Assembly (NCBI RefSeq): GCF_018119405.1
Contig: NZ_JAGPWC010000019.1
Span: forward strand, 21,424 to 85,423
DNA length: 64,000 nucleotides
Origin: Massilia sp. ST3
GTDB lineage: Bacteria > Pseudomonadota > Gammaproteobacteria > Burkholderiales > Burkholderiaceae_D
Direction: 5' to 3'
Of the stretch, positions 53,105-62,351 are shown one piece after another. A program made the translations under genes and the position numbers. Positions within the stretch are counted from its first letter, which is position 1. Each line of letters begins with the position of its first letter. The notes under the pieces are model-generated. The model ran no database searches. It had not been told where the DNA came from and saw only the letters and a program-made list of their open reading frames with translations.

Positions 53105-54391
53105 TCAATAGGCGGCCAGCGCCGCCAGCTGCGCGAGCGGCACGCTGGCCGCCATCGCCTGGTAGCCGGCGTCGTTGGGATGCAGGTGGTCGCCGTAGTC
53201 GTAGCTGCTGCGCAGCCGCTCCGGCGCTTGCGGATCGCGCAGGACCAGGTCGAAATCGGCCAGGAGGTCGAAGGCGCCGGCGCTGCGCAGCCAGGCGTTG
53301 ATGTCCTGGCGCGCCGCCTCGCGCCGCGGGTTGAAGTAGACGTTGCCGCCGAAGGGCGGCAGGGTGGCGCCCATCACCGCGATCCCGCGCGCATGGGCGC
53401 GCTCGATCAGCTGGAGGTAGCCGCCGGCCATGTCCTCGCGCGGCACGGGGCTGAATGCCGGGCTGAACAGGATGTCGTTAATGCCGATCAGCAGGGCCAG
53501 GGCGCGCACGCCCGCCGTGGCCAGCACGTCGCGGTCGAAGCGCTCCAGCAGGTCGCGGCCGGCCAGCGGCATGCTGGCGTCGTCGAGCAGCAGGCGGTTG
53601 CCGCTGAGGCCACGGTTGACCACGGCGAAGGGCCCCCTGCCGCTCAACTCCGCCTGGAAGCGGCGCGCCAGCCAGTCCGGCCAGCGCCGGTTGGTGTTGG
53701 TGGTGGTGCCGATGCCATCGGTGAGCGAGTCGCCCGCGGCGACGATGACGGGCGCAACCCGGTCGGAATCGACCTCGGCCAGGAAAGGCCAGGACCCGAT
53801 GGTGCGCTGGATCGGCAGGCTGGTCGCGGCGGTGTGGTTTCCGCCGGTCGACAGGTAATTGGCCTGGTAGGCGTTGGCGTGGATGGTGTTGACCGTCACC
53901 GGTCCGGGCAGGTAGAGGCTGACGGCGAGGTCCGCGAACGGCCCGACCGACAAGTCGACCGGATCGGACAGGGCAGGCGTACCGGCCGGGATGGTGATGG
54001 TAGAGCGCCCCCCGAAACTGAGCGCGCGGCTGGTGCCGGCGTACACGGTGGCGGCGCTGGAGCGCAGGCCGATGCTGGCGGCGCCGATGCGCAGCGGCGC
54101 GCTGCCCATCTCGTTGGACAGGCGAACGCGCAGGCGTCCCGCGCCGATGCTGGTGCGCACGACCAGGCGCAGGGTCTGGCCGCTCAGCGTAAGAGCGGTG
54201 CTTAAGGGCGGAGGACCCGAAGGCGCGCAGCCCCAGGTCGCATACCATAGACCGCGCGCGGTCTGGGCCAGCGCCGGCGGCGCCGGGAGCGCCAGGGCGG
54301 CGGCCAGCGCGGGAAGCCCGGCGAAGATGCGGCGGCGGCCCCGGCTGGCAGGATCGTTGGAAAGGGAAGGGCGGCTTGCCTGGCTTGTCAT
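53105..54391 (-). CDS. Exported SGNH/GDSL-type hydrolase
   Basis: This 428-residue esterase-like protein begins with a possible twin-arginine signal (RGRRRIFAG followed by a hydrophobic stretch to ALAQ, about residue 42). A beta-rich N-terminal domain comes first. The SGNH motifs are GDSLTDG (about 221-227), the Gly/Asn blocks NRGLSGNRLL and IGINDI, and the catalytic Asp-His in GDHLHPND near the end. It likely removes acyl or acetyl groups from sugars or lipids outside the cytoplasm. AGGAG 7 bases before the ATG at 54391 decides the start. Confidence 0.88.
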   Translation of the reverse strand: MTSQASRPSLSNDPASRGRRRIFAGLPALAAALALPAPPALAQTARGLWYATWGCAPSGPPPLSTALTLSGQTLRLVVRTSIGAGRLRVRLSNEMGSAPLRIGAASIGLRSSAATVYAGTSRALSFGGRSTITIPAGTPALSDPVDLSVGPFADLAVSLYLPGPVTVNTIHANAYQANYLSTGGNHTAATSLPIQRTIGSWPFLAEVDSDRVAPVIVAAGDSLTDGIGTTTNTNRRWPDWLARRFQAELSGRGPFAVVNRGLSGNRLLLDDASMPLAGRDLLERFDRDVLATAGVRALALLIGINDILFSPAFSPVPREDMAGGYLQLIERAHARGIAVMGATLPPFGGNVYFNPRREAARQDINAWLRSAGAFDLLADFDLVLRDPQAPERLRSSYDYGDHLHPNDAGYQAMAASVPLAQLAALAAY

Positions 54392-54527
54392 GACGGGCTC
54401 CTGTCGGTGGACGAGCGGCCACGGCACGGCCGCAGCGTTACCCTAATCCACGCAAGCCACGCTTCCAACCGGAGCGTCGACGGGCCTTGATCTGCCTCGT
54501 CCCCTCGTTTCCCCAGCTATATAGGCC

Positions 54528-55376
54528 CTAAGCCAGGACCTTCAACAGGCCATCCAGGCCGCTGAAATTGAGCGCCACGCTGGCCTGGGCGCGCACCACC
54601 GGCTTGGCGCGGAAAGCCACCGAGAGGCCGGCGATGCCCATCATGCGCAGGTCGTTGGCGCCGTCGCCCATCACGATGGCCTGTAGTGGAGCAATGCCGA
54701 GTTCCGCACACACGCGCTCGACGGTGCGCTGTTTCTCCTCCGCATCGACGATGCCGCCGCTCACGCGGCCGGTCAGCTTGCCGTCCGCCACTTCCAGCAC
54801 ATTGGCGTGCGCATAGTCGAGGCCGAGGCGCGCCTTGAGGCGTTCGGTGAAGAAGGTAAAGCCGCCCGAGACCAGCAGGGTCTTGAGCCCGGCCGCCTGC
54901 ACCGCGCGCAGCATGGCTTCGCCGCCCATCGAGATGCGCAGGCGCTCTTCGTAGACGCGCTCCAGCGCGGAGGCTTCCAGGCCTTCGAGCAGGGCCACGC
55001 GGCGCGTGAGGCTGGCGGCGAAATCGAGCTCGCCGCGCATCGCGGCCTCGGTGATCTCGGCCACCTGGGGCTTGAGGCCCTGCATGTCCGCGATCTCGTC
55101 GATGCACTCGATGGTGATCAGGGTCGAGTCCATGTCCATGGCCACCAGGCGGAAGTCGCGCAGGCTGCGCCCGGCCTCGATGAAGGTGGCGTCCACGCCG
55201 GCCTCGAAGGCGGCCTGTTCGACCGCCGCCTTCAGTTCGGCGCTGAAGGGGACGTCTTCGCAGCGCAGGGCATGCGCATCGATGGCGACGGCGCGGGCGC
55301 CGCCGGCCAGGCGGGCCAGGGCTGCGAGCGTGTCGGGAGAGGCCTGCGGCCCCTGGAGCACCAGGTTCATGTTCAT
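54528..55376 (-). CDS. serB: Phosphoserine phosphatase SerB
   Basis: This 282-residue HAD enzyme makes L-serine from phosphoserine. Motif I is VAMDMDSTLITIECIDEIAD (about 78-97), with both catalytic aspartates. Motif II is LLVSGGFTFF, and motif III is the Lys plus MGDGANDLRMM. An N-terminal domain of about 70 residues is degenerate ACT-like. It begins 4 bases after the mfd stop and is probably in the same transcript. Confidence 0.95.
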   Translation of the reverse strand: MNMNLVLQGPQASPDTLAALARLAGGARAVAIDAHALRCEDVPFSAELKAAVEQAAFEAGVDATFIEAGRSLRDFRLVAMDMDSTLITIECIDEIADMQGLKPQVAEITEAAMRGELDFAASLTRRVALLEGLEASALERVYEERLRISMGGEAMLRAVQAAGLKTLLVSGGFTFFTERLKARLGLDYAHANVLEVADGKLTGRVSGGIVDAEEKQRTVERVCAELGIAPLQAIVMGDGANDLRMMGIAGLSVAFRAKPVVRAQASVALNFSGLDGLLKVLA

Positions 55377-55380
55377 AGGT

Positions 55381-58300
55381 TTAAGCGAGCAGCTGTTTGA
55401 TGGTTTGTTTGACCTGGTTCACGCGCGCCTGCAGGTCCGGCATGCCGGCCGTGATGCGCAGCTTGTCCTGGCCGGCCAGCTTGATGTGGCGGTTCTTCTG
55501 GATCAGGGTGATGATCTTGATCGGGTCGATCGGCGGCTTTTCCATGAACTGCATGTTCACCGCTTCGCCGTGGGCGTCGATCTTGACGATGCCGACGGTC
55601 TTGGCGGCGATGCGCAGGCGGTGGGTCTCGATCAGTGCGCGCACCGGGTCCGGCATCTTGCCGAAGCGGTCGATCAATTCTTCCTGCATGTCGTCGATGC
55701 GGTTTTGGGTCTCGCAGTTGGCCAGTCGCTTGTAGATCGACAGGCGCTCGTGCACGTCGCCGCAGTAGTCGGCCGGCAGCAGGGCCGGCACGTGCAGGTT
55801 GATCTCGGTGGTCGAGGCCAGCGGCGCGGCCAGGTCGGGCTCCTTGCCGGCCTTGAGCGAGCGTACCGCCTCGTTCAGCATGTCCGAGTACAGCTGGAAG
55901 CCCACTTCGAGCATTTCGCCGGACTGGTTCTCGCCCAGCACTTCGCCGGCGCCGCGGATTTCCAGGTCGTGCATGGCCAGGTAGAAGCCGCTGCCCAGTT
56001 CTTCCATGGCCTGGATCGCGTCCAGGCGGCGCTGCGCCTGCTTGGTCAGGCTCATCACGTCGTTGACCAGGAGGTAGGCATAAGCCTGGTGGTGCGAGCG
56101 GCCGACGCGACCGCGCAGCTGGTGCAGCTGGGCCAGGCCGAACTTGTCGGCGCGGTGCATGATGATCGTGTTCGCGGTCGGCACGTCGATGCCGGTCTCG
56201 ATGATGGTCGTGCACAGCAGGATGTTGAAGCGCTGCGAGACGAAGTCGCGCATCACCTTTTCCAGGTCGCGCTCGTGCATCTGGCCGTGGGCCACGCCGA
56301 TGCGCGCCTCGGGCAGCAGTTCCTCCAGCATGGATCGACGGTTTTCAATCGTCTCGACCTCGTTGTGCAGGAAGTAGATCTGGCCGCCGCGCTTGAGTTC
56401 GCGCAGGCAGGCCTCGCGGATCACGGAACCGTCCTCGCTGCGGACAAACGTCTTGATCGCCAGGCGCTTCTGGGGCGCGGTGGCGATGATCGAGAAGTCG
56501 CGCAGGCCTTCCAGGGCCATGCCCAGGGTGCGCGGGATGGGGGTCGCGGTCAGGGTCAGCACGTCGACCTCGGCGCGCAAGGCCTTCAGGGCTTCCTTCT
56601 GGCGCACGCCGAAACGGTGTTCCTCGTCGATGATCACCAGGCCCAGGCGCTCGAATTTCACGTCCGGCGAGAGCAGCTTGTGGGTGCCGATCACGATGTC
56701 GACGGTGCCGTCGGCCATGCCCTTGATCGCGTTGTTGACTTCCTTGCCGGTGCGGAAGCGCGACAGCTCGGCGATCTTCACCGGCCAGTCGGCGAAGCGG
56801 TCGGCGAAGGTCTGGGCGTGCTGCTCGGCCAGCAGGGTGGTCGGCGCTAAAATCGCTACCTGCTTGCCGCCCATGACGGCGATGAAGGCCGCGCGCAGCG
56901 CCACCTCGGTCTTGCCGAAGCCAACGTCGCCGCACACCAGGCGGTCCATGGGGCGCCCCGAAGTCATGTCCTTGATGACGTTGTGGATCGCTTCGGCCTG
57001 GTCCGGCGTCTCGTCGAAGCCGAAGCTGGTGGCGAAGTTCTCGTAATCCACGCTCGAGTATTCGAAGGAGTGGCCCTGGCGCGCGGCGCGGCGCGCGTAC
57101 AGGTTGAGCAGCTCGGCCGCGGTATCGCGCACCTGCTCGGCCGCCTTGCGCTTGGCCTTCTCCCACTGGCCGGAGCCGAGCGAATGCAGGGGCGCGTCCT
57201 CGGGCGAGCTGCCCGAGTAGCGCGAGATCACGTGCAGCTGCGAGACCGGCACATACAGCTTCGAATCCTTGGCGTACTCCAGGTGCAGGAACTCGGTTTC
57301 GCCTTCGCCCAGATCCATGCTCATCAGGCCCATGTAGCGGCCGATGCCGTGGTTGATGTGGACCACCGGGTCGCCGATCTTCAGCTCCGACAGGTCGCGC
57401 ACCATGGATTCGACCTGGCTGGTCGCTTCCTGCTTCTTCTTGCCGGCGCGCCGGCCTGAGCCCGCATACAGCTCGGTCTCGGTGACGAACACCAGGTGGC
57501 CGCTGCCTTCGTCCAGCAGCTCGAAGCCGGCCTGCAGCGGCGCCACGCCCAGCGCCAGGCGCGCACCGGTCGCCCGGAAGCCGTCGAAACCCTCGACCGC
57601 GGCCAGGTCCAGCTTGTATTCGGCGAAGTACTGCTGCAGGGTTTCGCGGCGGCCGGCCGAATCGGCGCAGATCATCACGCGCGCGTCCTTGCGCTCCAGG
57701 AATGCACGCAGGTTGGTGAGCGGATCGTCGAGGCGGCGGTTGACGGCGATGTCGGGGATCGGGGCGCTCAGTTCGGAGGCCGGCGCGTTCGGCTCGCGGG
57801 CGATGGCCCAGCGTCCGTGCGGCTTGGCGCAGGTGAAGAACTGCTCGGCGCCCAGGAACAGCTCGCGCGGCTCCAGCAGCGGGCGTTCGCGGTCGCTCTT
57901 CAGGAAGCGGTAGCGCGACTCGGTATCGAGCCAGAAGCGTTGGATGGCGGCGTCGATGTCGCCCACCAGGGCCAGCGGGCTGTCCTCGGGCAGGTAGTCG
58001 AACAGGGTTGCGGTCTCGTCGAAGAACAGCGGCAGGTAGTATTCGATGCCGCTGGGGGCGATGCCGTTGCCGATGTCGCGGTACAGCGGCGAGCGGGTCG
58101 GGTCGCCCTCGAAGCGTTCGCGCCAGCGGCCGCGGAAGGCGGTCCGCGACGCCTCGTCCATCGGGAACTCGCGCCCCGGCAGGAGGCGCACTTCCCTGAC
58201 CGGATACAGGGAGCGCTGGGTGTCGGCGTCAAAAGTACGGATGGTCTCGATCTCGTCGCCGAACAGGTCGAGGCGGTAGGGCAGGGCGGAGCCCATCGGG

Positions 58301-58827
58301 AACAGGTCGATCAGGCCGCCGCGCACCGAATACTCCCCCGGCGACATCACCTGCGACACGTGGGTGTAGCCGGCCAGGGTCAGCTGGGCCTTCAGCTTGG
58401 CCTCGTCCAGGTGCTCGCCCTGGCGGAAGAAGAAGGTGTAGGCGGCCAGAAAGGGGGGCGGCGCCAGGCGCACCAGCGCGGTGGTGGCCGGCACCACCAG
58501 CACGTCGCACTGGTCGTTGCGGATCTCGTGCAGGGTGGCCAGGCGCTCCGACACCAGGTCCTGGTGCGGCGAGAAAGCGTCGTAGGGCAGGGTTTCCCAG
58601 TCCGGCAGCAAGTGGCAGGACAGCTTGCCCTCGGCAAACCAGGGGATCTCGTCGAGCAGGCGCTGGCCGTCGCTGGCGTTGGCCACGATCACGGTGAGCA
58701 TCTGCTTGCTGGCCTTGAGCGCCAGCGCGGCGACGGCGAGCGCGTAGGCATCCGAGGAGCCGTGCAGGGCCGGCAGGGCAAAACGTTGACCTGGTTTGGG
58801 GAGATGTTTCTTGAGATCGAAGGGCAT
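55381..58827 (-). CDS. mfd: Transcription-repair coupling factor Mfd
   Basis: This 1148-residue ATP-dependent translocase removes stalled RNA polymerase at DNA lesions and recruits UvrA. An N-terminal UvrB-like part is followed by the RNA polymerase-interacting domain (about 480-560; VHINHGIGRYMGL), which leads to the translocase motor. Motor motifs are GDVGFGKTEVALRAAF (Walker A), IIDEEHRFGV (DExH) and QLRGRVGRSHHQAYAYL. The C-terminal TRCF domain ends the protein. The start at 58827 is that of the family; the open frame runs on upstream. A TATAAT at 58864-58869 (minus) may be the -10 box. Confidence 0.97.
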   Translation of the reverse strand: MPFDLKKHLPKPGQRFALPALHGSSDAYALAVAALALKASKQMLTVIVANASDGQRLLDEIPWFAEGKLSCHLLPDWETLPYDAFSPHQDLVSERLATLHEIRNDQCDVLVVPATTALVRLAPPPFLAAYTFFFRQGEHLDEAKLKAQLTLAGYTHVSQVMSPGEYSVRGGLIDLFPMGSALPYRLDLFGDEIETIRTFDADTQRSLYPVREVRLLPGREFPMDEASRTAFRGRWRERFEGDPTRSPLYRDIGNGIAPSGIEYYLPLFFDETATLFDYLPEDSPLALVGDIDAAIQRFWLDTESRYRFLKSDRERPLLEPRELFLGAEQFFTCAKPHGRWAIAREPNAPASELSAPIPDIAVNRRLDDPLTNLRAFLERKDARVMICADSAGRRETLQQYFAEYKLDLAAVEGFDGFRATGARLALGVAPLQAGFELLDEGSGHLVFVTETELYAGSGRRAGKKKQEATSQVESMVRDLSELKIGDPVVHINHGIGRYMGLMSMDLGEGETEFLHLEYAKDSKLYVPVSQLHVISRYSGSSPEDAPLHSLGSGQWEKAKRKAAEQVRDTAAELLNLYARRAARQGHSFEYSSVDYENFATSFGFDETPDQAEAIHNVIKDMTSGRPMDRLVCGDVGFGKTEVALRAAFIAVMGGKQVAILAPTTLLAEQHAQTFADRFADWPVKIAELSRFRTGKEVNNAIKGMADGTVDIVIGTHKLLSPDVKFERLGLVIIDEEHRFGVRQKEALKALRAEVDVLTLTATPIPRTLGMALEGLRDFSIIATAPQKRLAIKTFVRSEDGSVIREACLRELKRGGQIYFLHNEVETIENRRSMLEELLPEARIGVAHGQMHERDLEKVMRDFVSQRFNILLCTTIIETGIDVPTANTIIMHRADKFGLAQLHQLRGRVGRSHHQAYAYLLVNDVMSLTKQAQRRLDAIQAMEELGSGFYLAMHDLEIRGAGEVLGENQSGEMLEVGFQLYSDMLNEAVRSLKAGKEPDLAAPLASTTEINLHVPALLPADYCGDVHERLSIYKRLANCETQNRIDDMQEELIDRFGKMPDPVRALIETHRLRIAAKTVGIVKIDAHGEAVNMQFMEKPPIDPIKIITLIQKNRHIKLAGQDKLRITAGMPDLQARVNQVKQTIKQLLA

Positions 58828-58863
58828 GCAGCGTGCTGTGAAAGTCGCGACGATGGGTCGTCC

Positions 58864-58869
58864 ATTATA
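58864..58869 (-). promoter_or_regulatory. Candidate -10 box of mfd
   Basis: A perfect TATAAT on the minus strand lies 37 bases before the mfd start. No -35 hexamer is clear in the GC-rich sequence beyond it. Confidence 0.4.
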
Positions 58870-58931
58870 GTCGAAGCGGCCAGGGGCCGCCGGGCGTAGG
58901 GTGCTGCGCACCGGGTCCGCTTCTTGTCGGC

Positions 58932-59753
58932 TCAGCAACCCATGGACAGCCGTCCCGGGTGGCTGTAGACCACGTGCCGGCCGCCGCGCACGAAGCCGGC
59001 CAGGGTCAGTCCGGCGCGCTCGGCCAGCCGTACCGCCATCGCGGTCGGGGCCGAGATGGCGGCCAGCAAGGGCAGGCCGGCGCGCGCCGCCTTCTGCACC
59101 ATCTCGAAGCTGGCGCGGCTGGTCACCACGGCGAAGCCGCCGGCCGTGTCCACCCTCTCGCGGGCCAGGGCGCCGACCAGCTTGTCGAGCGCGTTGTGGC
59201 GGCCGATGTCCTCGCGCACGCACATCAGTTCGCCCTCAGGGTCGGCCCAGCCGGCCGCGTGCACCGCCCCGGTGGCGCGGTGCAGGGCCTGGCGTGCGCC
59301 CAGGGAGGCCATCGCGCGGTGCAGGGCGGCCGGCGCCAGGCGCCCGTCCGCCGCCGGCATATTGGCCGCCAGGCCGGGAGAACGGGTCTCGTCGCCGAAC
59401 CAGGCCAGGCTGTCGATGCCGCACAGGCCGCAGCCGGTCTTGCCGGTGCGGGCGCGGCGGCCTTCCTTGAAGCGCATGAAGGCGCTTGACGCGATGCGCA
59501 TGTCGATGGCGATGCCGTCCTCCGTTTCCTCGACCTCGAGGTCGTGGATTTCGCGCGCCTGCGCTACGATGCGCTCGCCCAGCGAAAAACCGACCGCGAA
59601 ATCCTCCAGGTCCAGCGGCGAGGCCAGCATCACCGCGTGGGTGATGCCGTTGTAGCTGAGCGCCACCGGCACTTCCTCGGCCACGGTTTCGCTGGCCGCC
59701 TGCATGGCGTCGCCGTGCCAGCGCGCCGCCGCCAGTTGCGCCGCCGCGTTCAT
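58932..59753 (-). CDS. fdhD: Formate dehydrogenase accessory sulfurtransferase FdhD
   Basis: This 273-residue protein delivers sulfur to the molybdenum cofactor of formate dehydrogenases. The catalytic cysteine loop reads GCGLCG (about 108-113). Flanking family motifs include LASPLDLEDFAVGFSLGE, REDIGRHNALDKLVGAL and VVTSRASFEMVQKA. Its ATG overlaps the TGA of the upstream molybdoenzyme gene (ATGA), so the two are made together. The start is fixed by this overlap. Confidence 0.95.
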   Translation of the reverse strand: MNAAAQLAAARWHGDAMQAASETVAEEVPVALSYNGITHAVMLASPLDLEDFAVGFSLGERIVAQAREIHDLEVEETEDGIAIDMRIASSAFMRFKEGRRARTGKTGCGLCGIDSLAWFGDETRSPGLAANMPAADGRLAPAALHRAMASLGARQALHRATGAVHAAGWADPEGELMCVREDIGRHNALDKLVGALARERVDTAGGFAVVTSRASFEMVQKAARAGLPLLAAISAPTAMAVRLAERAGLTLAGFVRGGRHVVYSHPGRLSMGC

Positions 59754-62035
59754 GGCGCGCTCCCGGCGCGTTCGACGATCACGTCGATGGCCTTGGCCGC
59801 GGGCACCTTGCTTTCCCTGGCGTGGTGCCAGAGCGGGATCAGCGGATTGCATTCCGGGTAGTAGCCGGCAATGCAGCCGGCCGGCACGTCGTAGGGCACG
59901 ATGCGCAAGCCCGCGACGCGGCGCTCCACGCCGTCGCGCGCCGCGCCGCGCAGGTCGACCGTGTCGCCTTCGCCCAGGCCCAGGCGCGCCATGTCGGCGG
60001 GCGCCATGAACAGCACCATGCGGCTGCCGTGTACGCCGCGGAAGCGGTCGTCGTGGCTGTAGATGGTGGTGTTGAACTGGCCGTCGCTGCGGATCGTGAA
60101 CAGGCGCATGCCCGCGGCCTCCCTGTGCAGGTCGGGATCGCCCCGCAGGCTGTCCGGCACGGTGAACTCGGCCTTGCCGCTGGCGGTCTCCCACTGGCGT
60201 TCGGCGGCGGCGAGCGGTTTGCGAAAGCCCCCGGGCGTCCACATGCGGGCGTTGAAATCCCTGAAGATGGCGGGATAGGTGGCTTCGATGGCGTCGCGCA
60301 CCTTGCCGTAGTCGGCTACCCAGGCGTCCCAGTCCAGCTTCGGGTTGGGATCGAGGGCGGCCTTGGCGATGCCCGCTACGATCGCCGGTTCCGACAGCAG
60401 GGTGGGCGCCGCCGGCTCCGCCATGCCGCGCGAGCCGTGCATGCACGCGGTGCTGTCCTCCACCGTGACGGCTTGCTGGCCGCCGGCCTGGCGGTCGATC
60501 TCGGTCCGTCCCAGGCAGGGCAGCAGGTAGGAAGCCTTGCCGTGGACGACGTGGTTGCGATTGAGCTTGGTGGCGATCTGCACGGTGAGCGGGATCTCGC
60601 GCCAGGCCGCCTCCATCAGGGCTGTCTCGGGCACCGCGCGCACGAAGTTCCCGCCCAGCCCGATGAAAGCCTGGACCTCGCGCGCCAGGATCGCCTCGCA
60701 GGCGTCGACCGTGTTCATGCCGGGCTTGCGCGGCGGTTCGAAGCCGTATTGTTCCTTCAGCTTGTCGAGCGGCGCCAGTTCGGGCTTCTCGGTGATGCCG
60801 ACGGTGCGCTGGCCCTGGACGTTGGAGTGGCCGCGTACCGGACAGACGCCGGCGCCTGGACGCCCGATATGGCCGCCAAGGAGCAGCAGGTTGACGATCA
60901 TGCCCACGTTCTGTACGCCGTTGCGGTGCTGGGTGACGCCCATGCCATACACGGCCATCACGGCGCGCGCCTTGCACCATACCTCGGCGGCGGCTTCCAG
61001 CGCCGCGCGCGCCAGGCCCGATTCGCGCTCGATCTCGTCCCAGCTTGCCGCGCGCACGGCGGCGGCGAAGTCCTCGAAGCCATGCGTGTGCTGCGCGATG
61101 AAGGCGCGGTCCAGCACCGGCGCCTGCTCATCGGCCGCCAGGATCGCCTTGCACAAGCCCATGATGGCCGCGCTGTCGCCGGCCGGCCGCACCTGGTGGT
61201 ACTGGGTGCTGATCACGGTCTCGTGCCCGCTCAGCATCTCCAGCGGCGACTGCGGATTGGTGAAGCTCACCAGCCCGCGTTCGCGCAGCGGGTTGAAGGT
61301 AATGACGGGGACCCCGCGCCGGCGCGCGGCTTGCAGCTGGTGCAGCATGCGCGGACTGTTCACGCCCACGTTCTGGCCGAAGAAGAAGATGCAGTCGGTC
61401 TGTTCGAAGTCGTCGAGGCCGACCGTACCCACGCCCACGCCGATGGTCTTCTGCAGGCCCACCGAGGTGCTTTCGTGGCACATGTTGGAGCTGTCGGGCA
61501 GGTTGTTGTTGCCGTACATGCGCGCCAGCAGCTGGTACATGTAGGACGTCTCGAGCGAGGCGCGTCCCGAACTGTAGAACACCACCTTGTCGCGCGCGAA
61601 GCCGCGCAGTGCGGCGCCGATCTCGGCGAAGGCGGTGTCCCAGGGGATCTCGCGGTAGGTGTCGGTGCCTGGGTCCCAGCGCAGCGGCACGGTCAGGCGG
61701 CCCTGGTCCTCGAGCTGGTGGTCGCTCCAGCCGGCCAGCTCGGCCAGGGTGTGGCGGGCGAAGAAATCGGCGCCGATGCTGCGGCTGGTGGTTTCCCAGG
61801 CGGTGGCCTTGGCGCCGCTGGAGCAGAATTCGAAGGGATGGGGATGGGCAGGCTTGGCCCAGGCGCAGCTGACGCAGGCATAGCCGTCCGGCTTGTTTTG
61901 TTTAAGCAGCAGCGCGCTGTCCTTCGCCACCGTGTCCTGGTCGAGCAGGATGGTGGCGACGTCGCCGAGCGAGCCCCAGCCCCCGGCGGGCATGTTGGGC
62001 GTGTGGGTGTGGGGCTTTCCTCGGTCCTGGCTCAT
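59750..62035 (-). CDS. FdhF/YdeP-family molybdopterin oxidoreductase
   Basis: This 761-residue enzyme binds bis-MGD molybdenum cofactor and matches the YdeP type. It has a cysteine cluster CVSCAW and FEFCSSGAKA in the N-terminal part (about 54-76), NMCHESTSVGL (about 184-194), an FFFGQNVGVNSPRML stretch and the C-terminal molybdopterin-dinucleotide domain (about 640-755). Selenocysteine is not used. The partner FdhD supports formate-dehydrogenase-like chemistry, but the E. coli YdeP role (acid resistance) is itself unclear. AAGGAG lies 6 bases before the ATG. Substrate is uncertain. Confidence 0.9.
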   Translation of the reverse strand: MSQDRGKPHTHTPNMPAGGWGSLGDVATILLDQDTVAKDSALLLKQNKPDGYACVSCAWAKPAHPHPFEFCSSGAKATAWETTSRSIGADFFARHTLAELAGWSDHQLEDQGRLTVPLRWDPGTDTYREIPWDTAFAEIGAALRGFARDKVVFYSSGRASLETSYMYQLLARMYGNNNLPDSSNMCHESTSVGLQKTIGVGVGTVGLDDFEQTDCIFFFGQNVGVNSPRMLHQLQAARRRGVPVITFNPLRERGLVSFTNPQSPLEMLSGHETVISTQYHQVRPAGDSAAIMGLCKAILAADEQAPVLDRAFIAQHTHGFEDFAAAVRAASWDEIERESGLARAALEAAAEVWCKARAVMAVYGMGVTQHRNGVQNVGMIVNLLLLGGHIGRPGAGVCPVRGHSNVQGQRTVGITEKPELAPLDKLKEQYGFEPPRKPGMNTVDACEAILAREVQAFIGLGGNFVRAVPETALMEAAWREIPLTVQIATKLNRNHVVHGKASYLLPCLGRTEIDRQAGGQQAVTVEDSTACMHGSRGMAEPAAPTLLSEPAIVAGIAKAALDPNPKLDWDAWVADYGKVRDAIEATYPAIFRDFNARMWTPGGFRKPLAAAERQWETASGKAEFTVPDSLRGDPDLHREAAGMRLFTIRSDGQFNTTIYSHDDRFRGVHGSRMVLFMAPADMARLGLGEGDTVDLRGAARDGVERRVAGLRIVPYDVPAGCIAGYYPECNPLIPLWHHARESKVPAAKAIDVIVERAGSAP

Positions 62036-62139
62036 GGCGGCTCCTTAGGTGAAGGGGCCACCCTAGCGTGTGCCGACGCCGCGCTCCGTGCGCATGCGCA
62101 CCGACGCGCCGGGACCACGGGACAATCGCGGGTCGGCGT

Positions 62140-62351
62140 TCAGGCGGCGATGGTCGCCGGGCCCGCACCCTTGGCGCCCGCGCGCCGGTTGGCGATGCCG
62201 AAAGGCACGTGGACCATGGGGATCTTGCCGCCCGGCGCCGCCTGGAGGTGGGTGAGCTGAGGGTCAAAGAAGATGTGGCGCGATTCGGACAGGTCGAACA
62301 GCGCGCTGGAGTCGACCCGGATCACCAGTTTTGCTCGATGGGAAAGGGCAT
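62140..62351 (-). pseudogene. 5'-nucleotidase remnant: internal deletion plus frameshift
   Basis: The ATG at 62351 encodes MPFPIEQ, then meets TGA in that frame. One missing A in the AAAA run would restore the family N-terminus, KLVIRVDSSALFDLSES. In this second frame the sequence jumps directly to RHIFFDPQLTHLQ and HVPFGIANR, which resemble the C-terminus of the same HAD-type cytosolic 5'-nucleotidase family (usually about 300 residues). Over 200 middle residues, including the catalytic core, are missing. The frame ends at TGA 62140-62142. The ATG overlaps the stop of the upstream HDOD gene (TGATG), so the intact gene was once translationally coupled. Confidence 0.82.

Noticed and set aside
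58828..59223. A 132-codon N-terminal extension of mfd
   Set aside because: The extension overlaps fdhD on the same strand, and the standard Mfd start MPFDLKK at 58,827 gives the family length.
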